Origin: Pseudomonas sp. LB-090624
GTDB lineage: Bacteria > Pseudomonadota > Gammaproteobacteria > Pseudomonadales > Pseudomonadaceae
Direction: 5' to 3'
Assembly: GCF_003205205.1 (NCBI RefSeq)
Contig: NZ_QJRL01000032.1
Coordinates: 1-48,198, forward strand
DNA length: 48,198 nucleotides
Shown: positions 6,918 to 12,692 of the stretch, in pieces
Layout of the letters: each line of letters begins with the position of its first letter
Position numbering within the stretch: the first letter of the stretch is position 1
Position numbers and translations under genes: made by a program
The notes under the pieces: model-generated
The model's input: the letters and a program-made list of their open reading frames with translations, nothing else
Databases searched by the model: none
Told to the model about the DNA's origin: nothing

Positions 6918-7101
6918 GGTCCAGGCAGTGTGAAAAACCTCACCACTTTTCGAAGATCGCGCTACTACGTGAAATCTGAAAAGTGTTGGCTGTTAAGCAG
7001 ACCCAGATTTCGCGTAGGAGCGCGATTTTTGGGTTGTTTTTGAACAGCCACATAGGTCGGGAGGTTTCACACAGCCTGGGTCGATAGCTGCCATCCGCGA
7101 G
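6918..7101 (+). repeat. Dispersed intergenic motif, copy 2, split by a MITE
   Basis: Left half is GACTGCTTTGGGTC (6908-6921) and right half GGTCGATAGCTGCCATCCGC plus GA (7079-7100). Removing the insert and one GGTC copy restores a motif that matches the minus-strand copy at 928-979 over about 30 bases with few changes. Confidence 0.45.
6922..7078. mobile_element. MITE-like element, 157 bp, with inverted ends and a 4-bp target duplication
   Basis: The left end is CAGGCAGTGTGAAAAACCTC and the right end, read inward, is CAGGCTGTGTGAAACCTC. GGTC flanks both sides (6918-6921 and 7079-7082), as expected for a target duplication. Inside, ATCGCGCTACTACGTGAAAT (6956 on) pairs with the complementary segment ending near 7027 over about 23 bases with two mismatches, giving one long hairpin. 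There is no coding capacity. The end sequence resembles those of some IS1182-type elements in Pseudomonas, so it may be mobilised by such a transposase in trans; that link is from memory. Confidence 0.6.
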
Positions 7102-7280
7102 AAGCGACTAAGGTTGGAATTCGGGCATGGGTCGCAGAATCCTTCAGCTCCTTCCATCATCTCGTCAGGGCTTTTTCATGGTGGTCTCACCCCCGGAAAT
7201 CCGCTGAGGATAATTTTAGAGATAGAGACTTCTAACCTGAAGAATAATATTGATTTAATTCATTCGGTTGAGCATCGATA

Positions 7281-7300
7281 CGATTCCTGTCTCCGCGCCA
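7281..7300 (+). other. tRNA-3'-end-like fragment, possible attachment-site scar
   Basis: CGATTCCTGTCTCCGCGCCA looks like the T-arm 3' half, acceptor 3' strand and CCA end of a tRNA gene, but no 5' part that could fold with it is present. A terminator follows 36 bases later, as is common behind real tRNA genes. Genomic islands and prophages integrate at tRNA 3' ends and leave such duplicated ends at the far border. I cannot name the tRNA, and no intact copy lies in the window. Confidence 0.3.
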
Positions 7301-7335
7301 GACAGTGTGGCCGATGGTGATCGGTCCATCAATTT

Positions 7336-7360
7336 AAGCCCGCCTAGTGCGGGCTTTCTT
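7336..7360 (+). terminator. Rho-independent terminator
   Basis: AAGCCCGC and GCGGGCTT flank a five-base loop, followed by TCTT. No intact gene precedes it; it may be the original terminator of the tRNA whose 3' end is seen at 7281-7300. Confidence 0.6.
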
Positions 7361-7413
7361 GTGCCTATCTTTTCTCAGCAGGCCTGCGAACCTCGGACTT
7401 GGCCGTTCCAACC

Positions 7414-7440
7414 CCTGTTGGAGCGGGTTTACCCGCGATC
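7414..7440 (+). repeat. REP element
   Basis: TGTTGGAGCGGGTTTACCCG followed by CGA matches the core of the 35-bp P. putida REP sequence, with the palindrome GCGGGTTTACCCGC. These lie between genes in hundreds of copies and can be processed by RAYT transposases. Confidence 0.7.
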
Positions 7441-7871
7441 AAGGGCGAAGCCCGTGCCATCCACCACCTACCCAACGCAAATAAACATGGTCCTATAACC
7501 CATAGGCCGAATCACTGGCAGTTCCTGCTTCCCAGGCGCAGCAACGACCTCTAGCACCTTCCCGCACGCTGTGAATGCATAATCGGTAGTGTGATGCCGG
7601 TTTTACCGTGCTGAAGCTTTCAATCGGAAAAATATTGCCGGTTTCTGCCGTGCGCACGATGTTAATCAGCATTCAAATGCTGATTAATAGTGTCGCGATG
7701 CCGCTCAGGCTCACGATCCAGGCTTTATCCGGTGGTGCATGGGTGCATGGTGCGATGCAGCGACACTCACGGTTGAGAACCCCGAGCGTGTTGCTGATGG
7801 AATGTGCCTTGTCGCCTACGACGCCTACATCATCGCGATCTGCTGAACCGCATTCTAGGGAACACCGATAA
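7441..7871. other. Gene-free island stretch with one strong palindrome
   Basis: No frame with a ribosome binding site and protein-like composition is seen on either strand. The only structure is the palindrome at 7662-7687. Confidence 0.4.
7662..7687. promoter_or_regulatory. Perfect 11-bp inverted repeat, operator-like
   Basis: TTAATCAGCAT and ATGCTGATTAA are exact reverse complements around the four bases TCAA. There is no T-tract, so it is not a terminator. Palindromes of this size and AT content are typical operators of small dimeric helix-turn-helix regulators, such as toxin-antitoxin or phage repressors, but none is encoded next to it. It may be an orphan site left by a lost gene. Confidence 0.35.
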
Positions 7872-7991
7872 CCACGGCTGCAACACCTCCATCATGATCT
7901 GCTGACCGATGCGCCCGAATCGATGCGCAATGCCGCCTCTCTACCCGTGAATAACCTGGATAAACGACTGGTGGAGTGGGGACTGCGATGA
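7872..7991 (+). pseudogene. C-terminal gene fragment of unknown family
   Basis: The frame reads R-L-Q-H-L-H-H-D-L-L-T-D-A-P-E-S-M-R-N-A and ends N-N-L-D-K-R-L-V-E-W-G-L-R. It has a stop just upstream and no start. Its TGA overlaps the ATG of the next small ORF as ATGA, typical of coupled genes in an operon, which supports a real gene now truncated. I do not recognise the family. Confidence 0.35.
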
Positions 7992-8080
7992 AACAACCAC
8001 AGCCTGAAGAGCGCGCCCAGCTCGCAGAGGATATCGTCAAGCGCAACGCGCTGCGGTACGCAGCCAAGTACGCACTCTGA
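7988..8080 (+). CDS. Small ORF of 30 codons, coupled to the upstream fragment
   Basis: It starts at the ATG of an ATGA overlap and reads M-K-Q-P-Q-P-E-E-R-A-Q-L-A-E-D-I-V, then K-R-N-A-L-R-Y-A-A-K-Y-A-L. The charged helical composition looks like a genuine protein N-terminus, possibly truncated. No function can be given. Confidence 0.3.
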   Translation: MKQPQPEERAQLAEDIVKRNALRYAAKYAL

Positions 8081-8173
8081 CGCTTGTGCTGGGCCAGCCC
8101 GGACCAGTGCCTGTCGCACGGGTTCGTGCCCCCCATGTCGCCAACCTGGCGTTTGTCTTGCGGCGGAAAACCC

Positions 8174-8431
8174 TCAGTTGTCCTGAGTGTAGATGACTTT
8201 GATTATCGGCAGCCCAATTGCGAAAAGTGCAGAGAAAAATAAAAATAAGAGGGGAGGGGTGTTTGTTTTTTTAATGGCTGAAAGGTAGAGGAGACCGCAA
8301 ACGGCGAGCTGTGCTGCTATGTAAATAAAAAAGAACCTGTATGAAATTTCAATATTTCTGTCAGGGATCATGAGTTGTATTGCCATCACGGCTAAGCAAT
8401 ATGGAAATAAAAGAGACTTAATTTTAGGCAT
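8174..8431 (-). CDS. Small membrane protein, candidate microcin immunity protein
   Basis: An 85-residue protein from ATG 8431, chosen because TAGGA lies about nine bases upstream (a GTG at 8452 would add seven residues). It has three hydrophobic segments (about 7-23, 32-52 and 60-78), with basic residues in the K-K-T-N-T loop, and a polar C-terminus Y-T-Q-D-N. It follows the microcin-like gene on the same strand after 110 bases. In ColV and other class II microcin loci the immunity gene encodes a small two- or three-helix inner-membrane protein next to the precursor, so immunity is the obvious role, though no sequence family is recognised. The gene is much more AT-rich than the core and than the precursor gene itself. 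Confidence 0.55.
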   Translation of the reverse strand: MPKIKSLLFPYCLAVMAIQLMIPDRNIEISYRFFFIYIAAQLAVCGLLYLSAIKKTNTPPLLFLFFSALFAIGLPIIKVIYTQDN

Positions 8432-8541
8432 AGTGCTAAGTCCTAGCTGCACGGCTGTAATTGATGATGCGATTTAGGAATGGTGTCAAGATAATGCGCA
8501 TCAGTCAATGCTAGTGCTTCTTATGAGTTATTGTGCACCTA

Positions 8542-8808
8542 TCAAGCGCCAGTACCACTCTGAAAGTAATCATAAATCCCCGCTCCTATTTCGCTTCCAA
8601 TGGCTAGTCCTGCGAGCCCTCCGACCGCGCCACCAATCAGAACTCCGGGTGGCCCTCCGGCAGCTCCAAATGTTGCTCCAAGCTCTGCACCAACCAAGGC
8701 CCCTGCTCTTCCTCCTGCCGCGGCCCCAAGTGAGCCTACAGCTATTGCTGCGTCACCCCGGTCTGCACCTGATACCATCAGTAAATCTTGTTCTGTCAGT
8801 TCACGCAT
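8542..8808 (-). CDS. Class II (colicin-V-like) microcin precursor
   Basis: An 88-residue peptide. The N-terminus M-R-E-L-T-E-Q-D-L-L-M-V-S-G-A is a textbook class II microcin leader (compare the M-R-x-L/I-T...S-G-G/A leaders of ColV, MccE492 and MccH47), with predicted cleavage after G14-A15 by a peptidase-containing ABC transporter of the CvaB type. The mature part would be about 73 residues, starting D-R-G-D-A-A-I-A-V-G. It is almost entirely Gly/Ala with small hydrophobics, full of G-x-x-x-G/A spacings that suggest packed membrane helices, and ends G-A-G-I-Y-D-Y-F-Q-S-G-T-G-A; ColV also has an I-Y-D-Y element. It has no Cys, so unlike ColV no disulfide, and no Ser-rich siderophore-attachment tail. 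The AAGGAGAG site seven bases before the ATG is very strong. Export genes are not in the window. Confidence 0.72.
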   Translation of the reverse strand: MRELTEQDLLMVSGADRGDAAIAVGSLGAAAGGRAGALVGAELGATFGAAGGPPGVLIGGAVGGLAGLAIGSEIGAGIYDYFQSGTGA

Positions 8809-8881
8809 GAGTCTCTCCTTTCTTAGATACAGCTAACGATCAAATATTCCCGGTTGAAAGATTTGCGATTGAATGGCGCTG

Positions 8882-9040
8882 TCATGCCTCTGTCTGATGC
8901 TTGGCCGAGAAGATCTGTCGCTCACTACCGGCGCCTAATTGAGTCCAGGTATCAACCCCCAGTGGCGTAGAGATGCGATCCAATATAACAACTGTCTGCT
9001 AGTGCTCGATTGCGAATGCGAGCCAGTAGGCATCGTACAT
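8882..9040 (-). pseudogene. Gene remnant with an internal stop, upstream of the microcin gene
   Basis: From ATG 9040 the frame reads M-Y-D-A-Y-W-L-A-F-A-I-E-H, then TAG, then in the same frame V-V-I-L-D-R-I-S-T-P-L-G-V-D-T-W-T-Q-L-G and on to a stop. The composition is clearly protein-like on both sides of the stop. It ends 74 bases before the microcin start on the same strand. The family is not recognised. Confidence 0.35.
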
Positions 9041-9301
9041 TTGTTTGGATTGCGTGTGTAATAGCGAGGCACGATACTACTAAATCTTAATGTTTGGATA
9101 CCCTACAGGCGTAGGGGAGGCAAGGCGTCAGCTTGTGCATTTGGAGATCACTGCTCTCGCAGTCAGCTATGTGGATTAGGAGGCTTATTTTGAAGCATGA
9201 TAATGGAAGTGAGTAATAAATAAATTACTTGCACTCAAATGGCGCGTGCTTTTAGATGGTTGCAAGATTGGTTTTACCTAAGTTTGGCCGTTGGGTTTGA
9301 G

Positions 9302-9493
9302 TTAATAATTGAGGGCATGCTGGGGCACCTCAGGCGGGTAGTCCTGTACCTTTGACTCCCGCAGAGCGGCTAGAACCATGGGGTTAACCGCTGCAGCATT
9401 TTTCGCGTGGCGGGGGGGACGTGGCATTCCATATTGAGACCAATATCCTGCAGAAGGCGCCTGCTGCCCAATGCCTTGCCGGTTAACTATCGA
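9302..9493 (-). pseudogene. C-terminal remnant of an unknown Pseudomonas protein
   Basis: The frame has no start and reads G-Y-W-S-Q-Y-G-M-P-R-P-P-R, later V-N-P-M-V-L-A-A-L-R-E-S-K-V and Y-P-P-E-V-P-Q-H-A. The density of Pro, Trp and Tyr and the regular codon use indicate a real coding end. A stop lies upstream at 9494-9496, so only about 63 codons remain. I do not recognise the family. Confidence 0.35.
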
Positions 9494-9522
9494 TCAAAGC
9501 ATCCGTCCCTTGTTTTCCTATT

Positions 9523-9912
9523 TCAGCCCCATAGCTTCGCCGCTTGCGGAACCCCGCCATAGCCATAGGCCGTAGCGCGCACATCTATGATGTGTACGTT
9601 CGAATGAGGGTGCACATTCCCGATGCGCCCCGAAAGCAAATCATACGACTCACGCTGATACCGCCGTTTCTGCTCCACTGTCGTCGTCTCGTCGGTGATC
9701 GTCACCTCCAGGCGAAAGCTATTTCGCCCCAAACTCTCAAGCGATTCACTGTCGATGAACCACAAACCAGAATCGACGAACCGAACGATAACCATCGTTT
9801 GGGATGGCTGCTTGTCCAGTACGCGAGCAGTCAGTTCAGTCAGCTCATGGCTGAGACGGGACGCCAACGCAGCATCTGGTGCGCCGGATAAGGTAAGGGT
9901 GATACCAGGCAT
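9523..9912 (-). CDS. Tautomerase family protein (4-oxalocrotonate tautomerase/MIF-like superfamily)
   Basis: A 129-residue protein. Pro follows the initiator Met (M-P-G-I-T-L-T-L); after Met removal it would be the catalytic base of the tautomerase superfamily. The beta-alpha-beta pattern repeats, with V-I-V-R-F-V-D-S-G-L-W-F-I-D in the middle and N-V-H-I-I-D-V-R-A near the end. The length is twice that of the 62-residue 4-OT subunit, so it is a fused or cis-CaaD/MIF-like form. The start is supported by GAGGA about nine bases upstream. It is divergent from the LysR gene, which probably controls it. The substrate is unknown. This gene marks the beginning of the normal high-GC core. Confidence 0.8.
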   Translation of the reverse strand: MPGITLTLSGAPDAALASRLSHELTELTARVLDKQPSQTMVIVRFVDSGLWFIDSESLESLGRNSFRLEVTITDETTTVEQKRRYQRESYDLLSGRIGNVHPHSNVHIIDVRATAYGYGGVPQAAKLWG

Positions 9913-10015
9913 TTCGTTAATCCTCGTGAGTGATTGAGCCTGTAACTTAGCCTTTGAACGTGATCCTAAAAAGCGGGAAAATCAGCGCTTATCTTCCTGT
10001 TTATCCGGAACCTGC

Positions 10016-10864
10016 ATGTACCACTTTGACCTTGCCCAGCTCCACGTCTACCTCGCGGTCTGTGACGCAGGCAGTATCTCTGCAGCCGCTCCAGCCCTGT
10101 TTCGCTCGACCTCCGCCATCAGCGAACAGCTGCGTAAGCTGGAAGATGCCATTGGCGTCGAGTTGCTCATCCGAGGCAAGCAAGGCGTTCGTCCCACCCC
10201 GGCAGGTGAACGACTTTTGCGCCACGCCAGGCAGATCCTCACCATGGGCGAACGAGCGCTGTCCGATGTTCGAGGCGAACAATTCGAAGGCGAGATACGC
10301 TTGGCGATCACTGATTACTTTCGCCCCGACGACATTGCAGGGCTCCTGAAAAAACTACGTGAATGGCACCCACGGCTTCGACTACATGTAGTGATGAAAA
10401 AGAGCCTGGAAATTGATCAGGCAAGTGAATACCTGGACATTGGCTTGGCCATGCGTTTTAACGAGCGCGCGTCCACATCCAACACCTTTGAGGTGAGGCA
10501 GGAACCCCTGCAATGGGTCGCCGCGGCCGGCTGGGTGCCAGAGCCTGGGCAGCCGCTACCACTGCTGGCGATCAGCGGATGCGGATGCGGATTGTCGGAG
10601 TACAGCTGCCAGGTGCTGGAACGCGCCCATGTCGAATACGAGATCGTTTACTCGACGTCAGGGGTGGCGGGGCTGCAATCGGCATTGAGGGCAGGGCTTG
10701 GAATCGCGTGTCTTAACGCAAGTGCTGTACCGCATGGCGTGGAGCCCTACCGAGGTGGGTTGCCGGCATTGGCGCATGCCAGGTTCCTGCTGCTTCCACC
10801 GCGCAAGGGGGAGTCTTCACTAGTGGAAAATGTGCGTCGGTTGTTGCAGGGGTATCTCGCGTAG
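10016..10864 (+). CDS. LysR-type transcriptional regulator
   Basis: A 282-residue protein. Winged helix-turn-helix at about residues 5-65: L-H-V-Y-L-A-V-C-D-A-G-S-I-S-A-A-A, then S-A-I-S-E-Q-L-R-K-L-E and L-L-I-R-G-K-Q-G-V-R-P-T-P-A-G. The effector-binding part follows from about 90 (G-E-I-R-L-A-I-T-D-Y-F). Length is normal for the family. The 103-bp divergent space to the tautomerase gene is where such a regulator would bind; no obvious T-N11-A palindrome stood out. The inducer is unknown. The ribosome binding site is weak (CCGGAA). Confidence 0.88.
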   Translation: MYHFDLAQLHVYLAVCDAGSISAAAPALFRSTSAISEQLRKLEDAIGVELLIRGKQGVRPTPAGERLLRHARQILTMGERALSDVRGEQFEGEIRLAITDYFRPDDIAGLLKKLREWHPRLRLHVVMKKSLEIDQASEYLDIGLAMRFNERASTSNTFEVRQEPLQWVAAAGWVPEPGQPLPLLAISGCGCGLSEYSCQVLERAHVEYEIVYSTSGVAGLQSALRAGLGIACLNASAVPHGVEPYRGGLPALAHARFLLLPPRKGESSLVENVRRLLQGYLA

Positions 10865-11137
10865 GGCCCCGTCGACATCCCGAGCGTACGTTTTTGGTTG
10901 TTTGCACATTACCGAGTCGTTTTTACGCAGTTCATCACCGAACTTGTATGGATAACCTACGAGGTACATCAAAAATTCCACCAAATTCCAGTCCCGCGAG
11001 AATCAGGTCTAATGGCCAACATTGCCTACAGTTTTCTGCGACGATTCATACAACGGACAACCTTGCTTTAGCGCCCCCACAGCGATACCGTGTTCCAGTC
11101 GCGGCCAATTCCGCGACCGGGTTTGGCGACCCGAACG
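10865..11137. other. Intergenic region behind the LysR gene
   Basis: No gene is seen. GTCGCGG-ccaatt-CCGCGAC at 11098-11117 is a perfect 7-bp inverted repeat without T-tract and could be a regulatory site or RNA hairpin. The whole 10865-11456 gap holds this, a terminator and a C4-like RNA. Confidence 0.4.
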
Positions 11138-11184
11138 AAAAAGGCGCATCGGCGCCCCCGATCACGATTGCAGGCGCTTTTTTT
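11138..11184 (+). terminator. Terminator-like structure with seven T residues
   Basis: AAAAAGGCGC at the left and GCGCTTTTTTT at the right pair with one bulge. A small inner hairpin ATCGG/CCGAT lies in the loop. It is too far from the LysR stop (270 bases) to be its ordinary terminator and may end a short transcript from the region before. Confidence 0.5.
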
Positions 11185-11199
11185 GCGTCCGCAGTTTCG

Positions 11200-11286
11200 T
11201 GTAATGGCGGCTGTGCGTGGGAGACCTTCGGGTCTGCCGAGTTCCTTTTCCTCGGTTCGCCAACCTGCGTACAGCTGCCACCCTAA
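11200..11286 (+). ncRNA. C4 antisense RNA-like element
   Basis: The segment has the sequence and fold I remember for C4 antisense RNAs: outer stem GGCGGCTGT-GCG with TGCGTACAGCTGCC, a hairpin AGACC-TTCG-GGTCT and a second hairpin CCGAG...CTCGG, with TTCGCCAACC between. In phages P1/P7 this RNA represses an antirepressor gene by base pairing; in Pseudomonas similar elements occur chromosomally before small ORFs, as here, where the next ORF starts 171 bases on. The target in this genome is unknown. Confidence 0.7.
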
Positions 11287-11456
11287 TCGTTTGGCGACGG
11301 TCAGCGTGGTGCTTCAATCGAAAAGGGCCGCATGCATGCTCATCTCAAGTCCATCCAGGATCCTCGCATCCGTTCTCCTCCGTCGTTTTTCAACGGCCCT
11401 CATGGATTTCACCTCCAGCAATCCCCGTTTCACCTCCTTCCAACCGGAGGCCCGCC

Positions 11457-11669
11457 ATGTCTGACCAAGAACGCCTCTCTACCATCCAAAGCTACGCCTG
11501 GACCCTGGAACTGCTAGGCGAGGCCCTGGTCCAGCACGACGAAATGCTGGAATGCGAACACAACCCGCGTCTGAGCTTTCGCAACACGGCCGGTATCCAC
11601 CAGGCGATCCGGATCATCAGCCGATTGGCCAGTGAGCAGTGTGGAAAGGTGATGGAGCAGGGTGGGTAG
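11457..11669 (+). CDS. Small conserved-looking protein of unknown function
   Basis: A 70-residue, soluble, helical protein. The GGAGG site six bases before ATG 11457 is strong. It reads M-S-D-Q-E-R-L-S-T-I-Q-S-Y-A-W-T-L-E-L-L and has a central L-S-F-R-N-T-A-G-I-H-Q-A-I-R. It follows a C4-like RNA, a pairing seen elsewhere in Pseudomonas, and may be regulated by it. No family or function is recognised. Confidence 0.65.
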   Translation: MSDQERLSTIQSYAWTLELLGEALVQHDEMLECEHNPRLSFRNTAGIHQAIRIISRLASEQCGKVMEQGG

Positions 11670-11839
11670 GACTCAGCTGATTAGTGGGCACCGCGGAAGA
11701 GGGCACTCGAATGTGGATGCATGAACGGCTGCTTTGCAGCCCTTGGACATGCAACACAAAAGCAGCCCCTTCTGCGGGGATGATAGTAACTACCTCAAGT
11801 TGAGTAGAACGCTCGCGCCTCTGTAGTGCATGGTAATCA

Positions 11840-11866
11840 GGCAAAGCGCACGTAAAGCGCTTTGCC
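11840..11866. promoter_or_regulatory. Perfect 10-bp inverted repeat upstream of the membrane protein gene
   Basis: GGCAAAGCGC-acgtaaa-GCGCTTTGCC lies 32-58 bases before the start of the 11898 gene. It has no T-tract, so it is either an operator or a leader hairpin. Confidence 0.35.
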
Positions 11867-11897
11867 CTGACCATTTGCCAACTACCGAGGATTCTGC

Positions 11898-12596
11898 ATG
11901 GATCAAAACAGAGACAGCCTGAAAACCACCAACCCTATCGCCGGGCTGCCGGGTGCGGTGTTCGAAAAGGCGTGGGAAGTACGCTGGGCATTGAAGCTGG
12001 CCTATGTAGGCTTGTTCATCGATATCGCGCTCATGCACTCACTGGGTACAACCTTGCTGGGTTTCTCGGGGGACATGGCGATCGTCTGGGAAAATGTCGG
12101 GCGTATCTTCGTGGGCATCATGGTGTTCTGCCTGGTGGTGTCGGTGGTAATCCCGGTGCTGGCGCGGGTGGCGGCGATCATGGGCAGCTTCATTCCGTGG
12201 CACCGGCTTCAGGGCCCGCGAGATTATTCGCTGTTTCCCAACTACGTGACCTTCAGTGCACTGCGAGAGCACAGCCTTCGTGAAGGCAACGAATTCCTCT
12301 ACAACTATTGGAAACGCTTGACCATGCAGCGGGAGGAGTGGCGGCAACAGCGATTCCAAGCCGGAGTACTGGTGTTCGGCCTGGTGCTGATGGCAATTGC
12401 AAATGCTGGGGTAAGTGCTCATTTCCAGCTGCCCGGGTTGATGGCTTATGTCACCTTTTGGTTTGGCTGGAAGGGCTATGCGCTACTGACCATCGTCGCC
12501 CTGTACCTGCTGCACTGGGCGTGGTGGTCATCGGATGAGATCGGCCAGATCTACTATCCGCCCTTGGCCGAGCAGCTGAACAAAACCCAGTACTGA
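11898..12596 (+). CDS. Inner-membrane protein of unknown function
   Basis: A 232-residue protein with four to five hydrophobic segments: about 33-55, 72-100 (with I-F-V-G-I-M-V-F-C-L-V-V-S-V-V-I), 152-172 and 180-212. Between the second and third is a cytoplasmic-type loop with many charged residues (R-E-H-S-L-R-E-G-N-E, M-Q-R-E-E-W-R-Q-Q-R). The C-terminus is polar (S-S-D-E-I-G-Q-I-Y-Y-P-P). The start ATG has CGAGGATT upstream. No family is recognised; no neighbour suggests a role. Confidence 0.75.
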   Translation: MDQNRDSLKTTNPIAGLPGAVFEKAWEVRWALKLAYVGLFIDIALMHSLGTTLLGFSGDMAIVWENVGRIFVGIMVFCLVVSVVIPVLARVAAIMGSFIPWHRLQGPRDYSLFPNYVTFSALREHSLREGNEFLYNYWKRLTMQREEWRQQRFQAGVLVFGLVLMAIANAGVSAHFQLPGLMAYVTFWFGWKGYALLTIVALYLLHWAWWSSDEIGQIYYPPLAEQLNKTQY

Positions 12597-12630
12597 CGTC
12601 GGCGTGAACCTGCTTTGCAGCCCATCGCGA

Positions 12631-12663
12631 CCCAAGGTCCGCACCGTCCGTGCAGACCTTGGG
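12631..12663. terminator. Hairpin terminator between convergent genes
   Basis: CCCAAGGTC-c-GCAC pairs with GTGC-a-GACCTTGGG around a five-base loop. It sits between the ends of the membrane protein gene and the GntP-type permease gene, which converge. There is no long T-run. Confidence 0.5.
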
Positions 12664-12692
12664 ACGATCTAGGGCAGTTGTTGCAAGCTGCT

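Larger units (their letters stand above)
8809..9522. other. Upstream region of the microcin locus with two gene remnants
   Basis: Besides the remnants at 8882-9040 and 9302-9493 there is no gene. On the plus strand AGGAGG at 9179-9184 precedes TTG-AAG-CAT-GAT-AAT and a stop after eight codons, so it does not serve a normal gene. The microcin promoter should lie in 8809-8881, but I see no convincing -35/-10 pair. Confidence 0.4.

Noticed and set aside
6554..6946. Minus-strand frame opposite the 6104-6850 gene
   Set aside because: Antisense shadow; no ribosome binding site. The R-F-F-T-L-P-G start only reflects the MITE end.
7200..7300. Complete tRNA gene ending at 7300
   Set aside because: No D-arm, anticodon arm or matching acceptor 5' strand could be found upstream; only the 3' end is present.
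7114..7498. Short plus-strand frames behind the MITE
   Set aside because: They cross a terminator and a REP element and have no protein-like pattern.
8508..8836. Plus-strand frames across the microcin gene
   Set aside because: Pro/Ala/Ser-rich translations of the opposite strand; the minus strand has the strong ribosome binding site and leader.
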